Assembly: GCF_008033385.1 (NCBI RefSeq)
Contig: NZ_VOGY01000006.1
Span: 1-64,000, forward strand
Direction: 5' to 3'
DNA from: Algibacter pacificus
Lineage (GTDB): Bacteria; Bacteroidota; Bacteroidia; Flavobacteriales; Flavobacteriaceae
DNA: 64,000 bases
The notes beneath the pieces are model-generated. The model saw only the letters and a list, made by a program, of their open reading frames with translations, was not told the origin of the DNA and made no database searches. Both the position numbers and the translations under genes were made by a program. Shown in pieces: positions 15,744-24,517 of this stretch; positions within the stretch are counted from its first letter, which is position 1; each line of letters opens with the position of its first letter.

Positions 15744-17930
15744 ATGTCTACATTAAGGTTTCATGCAGTAAAAGAGTCGTTGGCTTATAAACCTGTTCAT
15801 ATTGAAGAAAAGGAAAAACGCTCAGATTTATTTGGAAGCAATGTGTTTAATGAAAATACCATGCGTCAATATTTAACCAAAGATGCTTTTAATGGTGTAA
15901 TGAATGCTATAAGTCATGGTAAAAAAATAGACCGTAGTATTGCCGATCAGGTGGCATCTTCTATGAAAGATTGGGCACTGTCTAAAGGGGTTACACATTA
16001 TACGCATTGGTTTCAACCTTTAACAGGAGCAACAGCCGAAAAACATGATGCTTTTTTTGAAACTATAGGAGGAGGTATGGCCATTGAAAAATTTGATGGA
16101 AACCAATTAGTACAGCAAGAACCCGATGCTTCGAGTTTTCCAAATGGGGGAATCCGAAACACATTTGAAGCGCGTGGTTATACCGCCTGGGACCCCACAT
16201 CTCCAGCTTTTATATACGAAACCACCCTTTGCATTCCTACTATTTTTGTGGCTTACACAGGGGAAGCTCTAGATTTTAAAACCCCTTTATTAAGAGCATT
16301 AAATGCGGTTGATACTGCAGCTACAGCGGTGTGTCGTTATTTTGATAAAAATGTAAAAAAAGTAACCAGTTCGCTAGGTTGGGAGCAGGAGTATTTTTTA
16401 ATCGATAAAATGTTAGCAACAAGTCGTCAAGATATCATGATAACGGGGCGTACTATGCTTGGGCATTCTGCCGCAAAGGGGCAGCAGTTGGACGATCATT
16501 ATTTTGGGTCTATACCTAATCGCGCTTTAAACTTTATGCGCGAATTAGAAACCGAATGTATGCTTCTAGGAATTCCTGTTAAAACAAGACATAATGAGGT
16601 CGCTCCTAATCAATTTGAGTTAGCACCCATTTATGAAGAAGCTAATTTGGCCGTAGATCATAATTCCCTTTTGATGGATTTAATGGGACGTGTAGCAGCG
16701 CGTCATAATTTTAAAGTGTTATTTCACGAAAAACCATTTATCGGTATGAATGGTTCGGGCAAGCATAACAATTGGTCGCTCTCAACAGATACCGGGGTTA
16801 ATTTATTGGGGCCAGGTAAAACACCTATGAGTAATTTACAGTTTTTAACCTTTTTTATTAATACTATAAAAGCGGTTTATACCCACGAAGCTTTGTTGCG
16901 AGCTACAGTTGCATCGGCAAGTAACGATCATCGTTTGGGAGCTAACGAAGCGCCTCCAGCCATTATGTCGGTTTTTATTGGGGCACAACTTACTAAGGTT
17001 TTAGATGAGTTGGAAGGGGTAACCAAAGGAAAGCTTTCTCCCCAAGAGAAAACAGAGCTTAAACTAAACGTTATTGGTAAAATTCCCGATGTTTTGTTGG
17101 ATAATACCGATAGAAATAGAACGTCGTCTTTTGCGTTTACAGGAAATAAATTTGAATTTAGAGCTGTAGGTTCAACAGCTAACTGTGGAAACCCTATGAC
17201 GGTTTTAAACACTATTGTTGCCAAGCAATTAAAAGATTTTAAAATAGAAGTAGATGCGTTAATTAATAAAAAGGATTTAAAAAAAGATGAAGCCGTTTTT
17301 AATGTGCTAAGGGAATATATTAAAGATACTAAAGCCATCTTGTTTGAAGGTAATGGTTATGGAAAACCTTGGGAAATTGAAGCTAAAAAACGTGGGCTAA
17401 GCAATAATAAAACAACTCCCGAGGCGTTAAAAGCAAAAATATCAAAACAAACCATTGATTTATTTGAAGAAATGAATGTAATGAGTAAAATTGAAACGCA
17501 AGCACGTTATGAAATTGAAATGGAAGCTTACTGCAAGCATATACAAATTGAGGGCCGGGTTTTAGGAGATATGGCTAGAAATCATATTGTGCCTACTGCA
17601 ATTAAATATCAAAATGTTTTAATAAAAAATGTTAGAGGATTGAAAGAGATTTTTGAAGAAAAATATCAAGATGTTTCTAGAGAGCAGGTACTTTTAATTG
17701 AAGAAATTTCTAATCATATTGCAGTAATAAACTCTAATGTAACCAAAATGGTAGATGAACGAAGAAAAGCTAATGTGATGACCGATATTGAAAAACGCGC
17801 TTTAGCTTATGCTCATAAAGTAAAACCATTTTTTGATGATATTCGGTACCATTGTGATAAGTTAGAAATGTTGGTTGATGATGAAATTTGGCCATTAACA
17901 AAATATCGAGAGTTGCTGTTTACACGATAA
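15744..17930 (+). CDS. glnN: Glutamine synthetase, type III
   Basis: This 728-residue GSIII is the large dodecameric glutamine synthetase common in Bacteroidetes and cyanobacteria. Diagnostic segments include LTGATAEKHDAF (about 93-104), GWEQEYFLID (catalytic glutamates, about 212-221), KTRHNEVAPNQFELAP, GMNGSGKHNNWS (about 335-346), SNDHRLGANEAPPA and the C-terminal region rich in helices. Length is typical of the family. It makes glutamine from glutamate and ammonia with ATP, in the cytoplasm. It is divergent from GSII and ends at a terminator at 18056. Confidence 0.96.
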   Translation: MSTLRFHAVKESLAYKPVHIEEKEKRSDLFGSNVFNENTMRQYLTKDAFNGVMNAISHGKKIDRSIADQVASSMKDWALSKGVTHYTHWFQPLTGATAEKHDAFFETIGGGMAIEKFDGNQLVQQEPDASSFPNGGIRNTFEARGYTAWDPTSPAFIYETTLCIPTIFVAYTGEALDFKTPLLRALNAVDTAATAVCRYFDKNVKKVTSSLGWEQEYFLIDKMLATSRQDIMITGRTMLGHSAAKGQQLDDHYFGSIPNRALNFMRELETECMLLGIPVKTRHNEVAPNQFELAPIYEEANLAVDHNSLLMDLMGRVAARHNFKVLFHEKPFIGMNGSGKHNNWSLSTDTGVNLLGPGKTPMSNLQFLTFFINTIKAVYTHEALLRATVASASNDHRLGANEAPPAIMSVFIGAQLTKVLDELEGVTKGKLSPQEKTELKLNVIGKIPDVLLDNTDRNRTSSFAFTGNKFEFRAVGSTANCGNPMTVLNTIVAKQLKDFKIEVDALINKKDLKKDEAVFNVLREYIKDTKAILFEGNGYGKPWEIEAKKRGLSNNKTTPEALKAKISKQTIDLFEEMNVMSKIETQARYEIEMEAYCKHIQIEGRVLGDMARNHIVPTAIKYQNVLIKNVRGLKEIFEEKYQDVSREQVLLIEEISNHIAVINSNVTKMVDERRKANVMTDIEKRALAYAHKVKPFFDDIRYHCDKLEMLVDDEIWPLTKYRELLFTR

Positions 17931-18055
17931 TTAAAATGTTATGTGTTTTTTATCGTTGAAAAAAATAACTATGTTACTTTTCTATATTTTCTCTTAAAAT
18001 GATGTATAAATATAAAATAAAAAAAGGTTTAACCTATAAAATATTAAAACTTCCA

Positions 18056-18087
18056 AAATCCTACTTCAAAAAAGTGGGGTTTTTTTG
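18056..18087 (+). terminator. Terminator of glnN
   Basis: AAATCCTACT (18056-18065) pairs with AGTGGGGTTT (18073-18082) over 10 pairs including two G-U wobbles, followed by a T-run. Confidence 0.65.
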
Positions 18088-18097
18088 TTTAAAAAGG

Positions 18098-18105
18098 TAA
18101 ATTTG
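18098..18105 (+). promoter_or_regulatory. -7 element ahead of purM
   Basis: TAAATTTG matches TAnnTTTG and is 17 bp before the purM ATG. The only upstream TTG is too close (10 bp), so the -33 element is uncertain. Confidence 0.45.
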
Positions 18106-18122
18106 CAACACAATAGAATATT

Positions 18123-19301
18123 ATGAGTCAAGAAGTTTCAAAAAGATACGCACAAAGAGGGGTTTCAGCATCGAAAGAAGATGTTCACAATGCTATTAAA
18201 AATATAGATAAAGGCTTGTTTCCAAAAGCCTTCTGTAAAATAGTTCCAGATTATTTAACTAACGATGACGAGTATTGTTTGGTAATGCATGCTGATGGTG
18301 CGGGCACCAAATCGTCTTTAGCTTATATGTACTGGAAAGAAACTGGTGATGTATCGGTTTGGAAAGGTATTGCTCAAGATGCGTTAATTATGAATATTGA
18401 CGATTTATTATGTATTGGTGCTACCAATGATATTATGTTATCATCCACCATAGGTAGAAATAAAAGTTTAATTCCAGGTGAAGTCCTCTCGGCTATAATA
18501 AACGGTACAGAAGAACTTTTGGAAGATTTAAAATCCTTTGGGGTAACAATCCATTCAACAGGTGGTGAAACGGCCGATGTTGGAGATTTAGTAAGAACTA
18601 TAATTGTAGATTCTACCGTAACAGCGCGAATGAAACGTAGTGATGTTATCGACAATGCCAATATAAAAGCAGGAGATGTTATTGTTGGTTTAGAAAGTTT
18701 CGGACAGGCAACTTACGAGAAATCTTATAATGGTGGCATGGGAAGCAATGGGTTAACTTCAGCAAGACACGATGTGTTTAGTAAGTATTTAGCCGAAAAA
18801 TATCCCGAAAGTTTTGATGCTGCTGTTCCAGAAGAGTTAGTATATTCTGGTGGTGTAAAATTAACCGATGCTGTTAAAGATGCCCCAATAGATGCAGGTA
18901 AATTAGTATTATCGCCAACACGAACTTATGCGCCCATAATCAAGAAAATTTTATCGGAACATAAAAGCGATACCATTCATGGTATGGTGCACTGTTCGGG
19001 TGGTGCGCAAACTAAAATACTTCATTTTGTAGATCAATTTCATATTATAAAAGATAATTTGTTCCCAATTCCACCACTTTTCAAATTAATACAAGAACAA
19101 TCTAAAACAGATTGGAAAGAAATGTATCAAGTGTTTAATTGTGGTCATAGAATGGAATTATATGTAGATCCTAAAGTTGCTGAAGATATAATATCTATAT
19201 CAAAATCTTTTAATGTAGATGCTAAAATAATTGGTAGAGTAGAACCTTCGGAAACAAAAAAATTAACCATAAGATCTGAGTTTGGAGAATTTGAATATTA
19301 A
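18123..19301 (+). CDS. purM: Phosphoribosylformylglycinamidine cyclo-ligase (AIR synthetase), long form
   Basis: This 392-residue enzyme of purine synthesis converts FGAM to AIR using ATP. The PurM/ThiL-like ATP-binding segments are visible: MHADGAGTKSSLAYMYW (about 56-72), the acidic metal site DALIMNIDDLLCIGA, TGGETADVGD and the C-terminal MVHCSGGAQTKILHF and FNCGHRMELYV. At about 390 residues it is the longer Bacteroidetes variant (E. coli PurM has about 345). It is monocistronic between the glnN terminator and the DUF3078 gene. Confidence 0.93.
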   Translation: MSQEVSKRYAQRGVSASKEDVHNAIKNIDKGLFPKAFCKIVPDYLTNDDEYCLVMHADGAGTKSSLAYMYWKETGDVSVWKGIAQDALIMNIDDLLCIGATNDIMLSSTIGRNKSLIPGEVLSAIINGTEELLEDLKSFGVTIHSTGGETADVGDLVRTIIVDSTVTARMKRSDVIDNANIKAGDVIVGLESFGQATYEKSYNGGMGSNGLTSARHDVFSKYLAEKYPESFDAAVPEELVYSGGVKLTDAVKDAPIDAGKLVLSPTRTYAPIIKKILSEHKSDTIHGMVHCSGGAQTKILHFVDQFHIIKDNLFPIPPLFKLIQEQSKTDWKEMYQVFNCGHRMELYVDPKVAEDIISISKSFNVDAKIIGRVEPSETKKLTIRSEFGEFEY

Positions 19302-19426
19302 TTTAAGTTAGAAATATAAGAGATTTGAATTTAAGAAAACTTAATGTAATATATAATATATTGTTTCCTTTTTAATTGGCACAACTTTTGATGTTATAAG
19401 AAGTTTAAAAATAACCTAACATAGCC

Positions 19427-20386
19427 ATGAAAAATTCTTTTTTAATTATTGCTTGTTTTCTTTTTCAATACACCTATGCCCAGCCAGATTCATTATTCTT
19501 AAAAGCAAAGAAACCGAAATATGAAGGGCCGCAATGGGTAAATAAAAACAAAATGACTTTCGATTTAAGTGAAGTGACTTTTGTTAATTGGAATTCGGGA
19601 GGAAGTAATTCTATTTCTGGATTGGTTGGGATTGAAACCAGCGCAAATTACAGTGATAAGTATTTTTATTGGAAAAACGATGCACGTTTAAGGTATGGTA
19701 TTAATAAGCAAGAATCTAGAGAACTTCGTAAAACAGACGATATTATTCAGATAAACTCTAGTATGGGGTTTAAGCCAGATGTAAATTCTAATTGGTTTTA
19801 TTCTGCTCAGTTAAATTTTAGTACACAGTTAACAAACGGGTATAAGTATCCAGATACAGACAACCCTATATCACGACTTTTAGCGCCAGGATATTTATTC
19901 TTTGGTGGAGGTATGGAATATGGTAAGGAAATTAAACGTTTGTCTTTTTATTTTTCACCACTTACCTTGAAAGCAACTTTTGTTTTAGATGAAGAGTTAG
20001 CCAATGCGGGGTCTTTCGGCGTTACACCTGCTATTTACGATTCAGAAGGTAATATCGTTAGAGAAGGTGAGCAGTTAAAAAAAGAAGTTGGTATTTTAAT
20101 GACCAATAGTTACGAAATGGAATTGGCCAAGAATATAAACCTTAAAAATCAGGTTAGTATGTACTCCGATTATGTTAATAATTTTGGAAATGTAGATGTC
20201 GATTGGCGTGTAGATTTCGATTTTAAAGTAAATAGTTTTGTAAGAGCTACTTTAGGCTCGCACTTGCGTTATGATGATGATGTTAAAACTACCATAGAAA
20301 CCGATATTGAAGGAGAAACCGAAGAGGCGGGAGCAAAAGTGCAATGGAAACAGTTTCTTGGCGTTGGTTTTGCCGTCGATTTTTAA
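19427..20386 (+). CDS. DUF3078 domain-containing outer-membrane-type protein
   Basis: This 319-residue protein has a short signal peptide ending CLFLFQYTYAQ-like (cleavage near residue 18). The rest alternates beta-strand-like segments with tryptophan/tyrosine-rich edges (WVNKNKMTFDLSEVTFVNWNSGGSNSISGL, the DUF3078 hallmark) and ends in a strand with terminal phenylalanine (FLGVGFAVDF), typical of BAM-inserted barrels. The function of DUF3078 is not known. It is flanked by purM and a non-coding gap. Confidence 0.85.
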   Translation: MKNSFLIIACFLFQYTYAQPDSLFLKAKKPKYEGPQWVNKNKMTFDLSEVTFVNWNSGGSNSISGLVGIETSANYSDKYFYWKNDARLRYGINKQESRELRKTDDIIQINSSMGFKPDVNSNWFYSAQLNFSTQLTNGYKYPDTDNPISRLLAPGYLFFGGGMEYGKEIKRLSFYFSPLTLKATFVLDEELANAGSFGVTPAIYDSEGNIVREGEQLKKEVGILMTNSYEMELAKNINLKNQVSMYSDYVNNFGNVDVDWRVDFDFKVNSFVRATLGSHLRYDDDVKTTIETDIEGETEEAGAKVQWKQFLGVGFAVDF

Positions 20387-20836
20387 TATTCAAATAAAAA
20401 AGGATATATATAAAGTGTTCCATTTATTTTCTACTTTAAATCTATAAGTTGTATTAGTAACCTCCAAGATTTAAAAATTTTAACAATCTTATTTTATTTA
20501 GCTTATTTAGTTAATGGCTGTAAATTGTAGTAATATAATTACAGAATCTGTTAAAACCAAATCTACTTTAGTTTGTGTTTCTGTTCTTCTTAAAACAGAC
20601 ACAGTCTTTAAACCTTTTTTTAAGAAACTTTAATTAACTAGTCTGTTTTAACCTTTTTGTAAGAAATATTAATTTTTTTAATGTTTTTTCTTGCATTTTA
20701 GTTTTTTTATCAGTAAAATTATTCATTTTAATTGGTAAATCTTTAATTTTGTATGTAGATTTGATATATTATAACTGTTTCATGTATTGTAATTAAATAG
20801 TATAATAAAATTGCGCTAATCAGAAAAAAACACACT
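20387..20836. other. 450-bp non-coding gap with short repeats
   Basis: No coding frame is visible. It holds an 11-bp inverted repeat (TTAAAACAGAC at 20590-20600; complement at 20641-20651) interleaved with an imperfect 26-bp direct repeat starting AACCTTTTT at 20611 and 20650 (22 of 26 positions identical). Confidence 0.5.
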
Positions 20837-21571
20837 TTGTCTACTGTAACCGTTAAAAACATATTGAAATATAGAACTATAGTGGGGCTAATAGCTATGC
20901 TTTCATTTATTATAAGTTGTTTTTGTTTGTTTTATAATCGTATCAATGCTATTTACACGGTTAATTTTTTTACAGAAACTGCATATTTTATAATGTTTCT
21001 AAAATATAGGAAAACTAAGGCATGGCCAGTTCTTTTGTTTTGGATGAGTTTTTATTTAGCAGCTTTGTCTATTTGTTTTTATAAAGATATTGCCTATAGC
21101 GAAATAACAACAGGTTCAAAATTATTGGGGTATATCGCTCTTGTTATTTATATTTTTCCTAAGCAAAAAAACATAAAGTTTAAAAGGTTAGATTTTTTAG
21201 TGTATGGTCTTGTTTTTGTTGTTAATATTTATGTCGTTTATGAAGTGGTTAAAATGATATCTGGTTTTATTCCAACACCACATATGGTTGTGTTGTATTC
21301 TTTTTATGGTGTTGTTTTAATCTCTCTGTATATGTTAGCGTTTAGATACCGCCTGCTATATCATTCACGTTCTAAAGATGTCTTATTGTTAACAACCTTT
21401 TTAACAGCGGCCGAAATATTAGGCATTATAGCTTTCTTTTTGGAATATGAATTTTTATATTATTTCGAGAATTTTTTCTTTTTGTTTGGATTAGGTTTTG
21501 GCGTTACCGCTTTTATAGATGAAAATAAAAAAGGGCGACTCCATAGATTGATGAAAACAAGACGTATTTAG
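20837..21571 (+). CDS. Multi-pass membrane protein of unknown function
   Basis: This 244-residue protein has about seven or eight hydrophobic helices spread over its length (for example TIVGLIAMLSFIISCFCLFY at 15-34 and FLVYGLVFVVNIYVVYEVV at about 120-138), ending in a basic tail KKGRLHRLMKTRRI. The inside-positive tail suggests a cytoplasmic C-terminus. The start is a TTG; the first in-frame ATG lies inside the first helix, so the TTG, or a start very near it, is needed for an intact membrane domain. The size and helix number resemble YhhN/TMEM86 proteins, but I see no diagnostic motif and do not assign it. Confidence 0.75.
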   Translation: MSTVTVKNILKYRTIVGLIAMLSFIISCFCLFYNRINAIYTVNFFTETAYFIMFLKYRKTKAWPVLLFWMSFYLAALSICFYKDIAYSEITTGSKLLGYIALVIYIFPKQKNIKFKRLDFLVYGLVFVVNIYVVYEVVKMISGFIPTPHMVVLYSFYGVVLISLYMLAFRYRLLYHSRSKDVLLLTTFLTAAEILGIIAFFLEYEFLYYFENFFFLFGLGFGVTAFIDENKKGRLHRLMKTRRI

Positions 21572-21664
21572 TTTTTATAAGTTGAATCCCGTTTTCTTGT
21601 ATACAAAACGCATGGTTGTATCCTTTTATAATAGAAACAATTTCTTGCTTTTTTACAACAAACA

Positions 21665-21700
21665 ACCATTTTTAATATTCAGAACAAACTTAAAAATGGT
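21665..21700 (+). terminator. Inverted repeat after the membrane-protein gene
   Basis: 11-bp perfect arms ACCATTTTTAA (21665-21675) and complement (21690-21700) flank a 14-base loop. No run of T follows on the plus strand, so its role as a terminator is uncertain. Confidence 0.35.
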
Positions 21701-21762
21701 AGTTTATTCAAAAGAATACAGAGTTCCATAAAATGAAATCATTAAATTTTCATAAATTATCG

Positions 21763-21770
21763 TATTTTTG
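21763..21770 (+). promoter_or_regulatory. -7 element ahead of prfA
   Basis: TATTTTTG matches TAnnTTTG and lies 21 bp before the prfA ATG. A -33 TTG is not clear. Confidence 0.4.
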
Positions 21771-21791
21771 GTTTCCAATTAAAAAAGGTAG

Positions 21792-22868
21792 ATGTTAGAG
21801 AAGTTACAAATAGTAAAACAACGTTTTGATGAGGTTAGTGATTTAATTATCCAGCCAGATATTATTTCAGATCAAAAACGTTACGTAGAGCTTAATAAAG
21901 AGTATAAAGACTTGCGGATCCTTATGGATAAACGTGAGCAATATTTAGAGTTTACAAATAATTTAGCTGAAGCTGAAGAAATAATTGCAGATGGTAGCGA
22001 TGCCGAAATGGTCGATATGGCTAAAATGCAATATGATGAAGCTAAAGAAGGGATTCCAAAATTAGAAGAAGAAATAAAAGTACTTTTAATACCGAAAGAC
22101 CCTGAAGATTCTAAAAATGCCGTAGTAGAATTACGAGCAGGAACTGGTGGTGATGAAGCTAGTATTTTTGCTGGAGATTTATTTAGAATGTACAGTAAGT
22201 ATTGCGAAAGTAGAGGTTGGCGTGTAGATACCGTAGATTTTAGCGAAGGGACGAACGGCGGGTTCAAAGAAATCCAATTTGAAGTTTCAGGTGAAGATGT
22301 TTACGGGACTTTAAAATTTGAAGCCGGTGTGCACCGTGTGCAACGTGTACCACAAACAGAAACTCAAGGGCGTGTACATACCAGTGCTGCAACGGTTATG
22401 GTGTTTCCAGAAGCTGAAGAATTTGACGTTGAGATTAATCCGAAAGAAGTTCGAATCGATTTTTTCTGTTCGTCTGGTCCTGGTGGGCAATCTGTAAATA
22501 CAACCTATTCTGCGGTACGTTTAACACACATTCCTACAGGGTTAGTGGCGCAATGTCAAGATCAGAAATCGCAACATAAAAATAAAGAAAAAGCCTTTAA
22601 AGTATTGCGTTCACGTTTGTACGAAATGGAATTGGCTAAAAAGAACGAAGCCGATGCTGCTAAACGTGGTAGTATGGTGTCTTCGGGAGATAGATCTGCG
22701 AAAATTAGGACCTACAATTACTCGCAAGGGCGTGTTACCGATCATAGAATTGGATTAACACTTTACGATTTATCAAACATTGTAAATGGCGATATTCAGA
22801 AAATTTTAGATGAATTAATGTTAGCTGAAAACACAGAGAAGTTAAAAGCGAATACAGATATTATATAG
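21792..22868 (+). CDS. prfA: Peptide chain release factor 1
   Basis: This 358-residue class I release factor recognises UAA and UAG. The universal GGQ motif is in [15 protein letters not shown] (about 226-240). The stop-codon tripeptide of RF1 (PxT) appears as PQT in [15 protein letters not shown] (about 190-204), which separates it from RF2 (SPF). The N-terminal helical domain contains the usual [18 protein letters not shown]. It is single, and ends in a clear terminator. Confidence 0.97.
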   Translation: MLEKLQIVKQRFDEVSDLIIQPDIISDQKRYVELNKEYKDLRILMDKREQYLEFTNNLAEAEEIIADGSDAEMVDMAKMQYDEAKEGIPKLEEEIKVLLIPKDPEDSKNAVVELRAGTGGDEASIFAGDLFRMYSKYCESRGWRVDTVDFSEGTNGGFKEIQFEVSGEDVYGTLKFEAGVHRVQRVPQTETQGRVHTSAATVMVFPEAEEFDVEINPKEVRIDFFCSSGPGGQSVNTTYSAVRLTHIPTGLVAQCQDQKSQHKNKEKAFKVLRSRLYEMELAKKNEADAAKRGSMVSSGDRSAKIRTYNYSQGRVTDHRIGLTLYDLSNIVNGDIQKILDELMLAENTEKLKANTDII

Positions 22869-22877
22869 TAAAAAATT

Positions 22878-22916
22878 CAGCATATTCTAAACTCATAGAA
22901 TATGCTGCGTTTTTTA
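22878..22916 (+). terminator. Terminator of prfA
   Basis: 12-bp perfect arms CAGCATATTCTA (22878-22889) and complement (22896-22907) with a 6-base loop, followed by CGTTTTTTT. Confidence 0.88.
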
Positions 22917-22993
22917 ATATCATATAAAACGTGATTTCTTGTTTTAAGGAAGTAATCACATTAAATATTTTTCTACAAGAAAATTAAAGCAGG

Positions 22994-23806
22994 ATGACAA
23001 CAAAGCAACTTATTGAGCAAATAAAAATTAAAAAATCCTTTTTATGTATAGGGTTGGATGTCGATTTAAATAAAATCCCACAACATCTTTTAAAAGAAGA
23101 AGATCCTATTTTTACTTTCAATAAAGCTATTATTGATGCCACCCATCATTTATGTGTTGCTTATAAACCAAACACGGCTTTTTATGAAGCTTATGGTATT
23201 AAAGGTTGGCAGTCTTTAGAAAAAACAATACAGTATTTAAATGAAAATTATCCTGATATTTTTACAATTGCTGATGCAAAACGTGGCGATATAGGGAACA
23301 CGAGTACCATGTATGCTAAAGCTTTTTTCGAGGATTTAGCATTCGATTCTGTTACCGTTGCACCATATATGGGGAAAGATTCAGTAGAGCCTTTTTTAGC
23401 ATTTAAAGATAAACATACAATAATGTTGGCTTTAACCTCTAACCAAGGCGCATTCGATTTTCAAACTAAAACCATTGAGGGTAAAGAACTATACAAACAA
23501 GTATTGGAGACTTCTAAAACTTGGCATAACTCCCAGAATTTAATGTATGTTGTTGGTGCTACAAAAGCAGAGTATTTTGCAGATATTAGAAAAATTATTC
23601 CAAATAGTTTTTTATTGGTTCCAGGTGTTGGAGCTCAAGGCGGAAACTTGCAAGACGTGTGTAAATATGGCATGAATGATAACGTCGGTTTACTTATTAA
23701 CTCGTCGAGAGGAATTATTTATGCATCGGAAAACGATGATTTTGCTCAGGTAGCGGCGTTAAAAGCAGCCGAGCTTCAACAAGAAATGGAGTTTGTTTTA
23801 GGATAA
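22994..23806 (+). CDS. pyrF: Orotidine 5'-phosphate decarboxylase
   Basis: This 270-residue enzyme of pyrimidine synthesis decarboxylates OMP to UMP. The catalytic array [11 protein letters not shown] (DxKxxD-type) is at about 96-106, preceded by the substrate-binding [10 protein letters not shown] near the N-terminus and followed by VPGVGAQGG (phosphate loop). Length and motifs are those of the longer type 2 family (about 270 residues; E. coli PyrF has 245). It is monocistronic and ends at a strong bidirectional terminator. Confidence 0.95.
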   Translation: MTTKQLIEQIKIKKSFLCIGLDVDLNKIPQHLLKEEDPIFTFNKAIIDATHHLCVAYKPNTAFYEAYGIKGWQSLEKTIQYLNENYPDIFTIADAKRGDIGNTSTMYAKAFFEDLAFDSVTVAPYMGKDSVEPFLAFKDKHTIMLALTSNQGAFDFQTKTIEGKELYKQVLETSKTWHNSQNLMYVVGATKAEYFADIRKIIPNSFLLVPGVGAQGGNLQDVCKYGMNDNVGLLINSSRGIIYASENDDFAQVAALKAAELQQEMEFVLG

Positions 23807-23867
23807 TTTCTCATTATAGCTTATTATGTTATAGCGCCTAAATGTTTTGTGGTAGCTGTAAATAATC

Positions 23868-23918
23868 ATAAGAAAGAAAAGCGACTTAGAATTATTCTAA
23901 GTCGCTTTTCTTTCTTAT
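23868..23918. terminator. Very long bidirectional terminator between pyrF and lutC
   Basis: Perfect 23-bp arms (23868-23890 and 23896-23918) flank a 5-base loop. The core is AAAAGCGACTTAGA and its complement, and both outer ends are A/T runs, so it works on both strands for the convergent pyrF and lut operons. Confidence 0.9.
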
Positions 23919-23929
23919 TTAGGTGAAAT

Positions 23930-24514
23930 CTACTTCACAAATATAGTTAAACTTAAAGCACCGTGTGCCCCAATAACCAAAGACTGTTCAATGTCGGCCG
24001 TTTTGGAAGGACCTGCAATAAATACTCCAAAACCCGAAGTGTCGCTTAGTTTTTCATAAGCTTGATGCATGTATGGTACCACGTTTTCTTTTGAAACCAC
24101 AAGTACTAAATGTTTCGTTATAAACGGCAGTACGCGCAGTGGTAACTGCTTGTCGCTTACCCAAACGGCTCCATTTTCGGCTACAGCCAAGTCGCTTTCA
24201 ATTATTAAAATATCAAGGTCTTCTAGGTCTTGAGATTTTTTTATAGTTGTTAAATCAAGAGTGTTAAACGCTTCCGTGCCAGCTATGGTAGAATATTTTA
24301 TTTGAGCATCTGGAAATATAGTTTCTACTTTAGAAATAACAGCATCGTTAGATGTCGTTTCTAATACATTACCCCCAACAACTTCTACTTTCTTAATAAA
24401 TTCTGCCATAACATTTAATCCGGCATCAAATATAGAAGCATCAATGTTTGGAAGCGTTAAGAGTTCTGGTTTATTGGCGTTAATTCTATTTAATATATGG
24501 TCTCTACTGCTCAT
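23930..24514 (-). CDS. lutC: Lactate utilisation protein C (LUD domain)
   Basis: This 194-residue LUD (LutC/YkgG) domain protein is a subunit of the LutABC L-lactate oxidation complex. The conserved segment AENGAVWVSDKQLPLRVLPFITKHLVLVV is at about 115-143, with the C-terminal VFIAGPSKTADIEQSLVIGAHGALSL typical of the fold. It is the last gene of the lutA-lutB-lutC operon, 3 bp after lutB. Confidence 0.9.
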   Translation of the reverse strand: MSSRDHILNRINANKPELLTLPNIDASIFDAGLNVMAEFIKKVEVVGGNVLETTSNDAVISKVETIFPDAQIKYSTIAGTEAFNTLDLTTIKKSQDLEDLDILIIESDLAVAENGAVWVSDKQLPLRVLPFITKHLVLVVSKENVVPYMHQAYEKLSDTSGFGVFIAGPSKTADIEQSLVIGAHGALSLTIFVK

Positions 24515-24517
24515 TAC

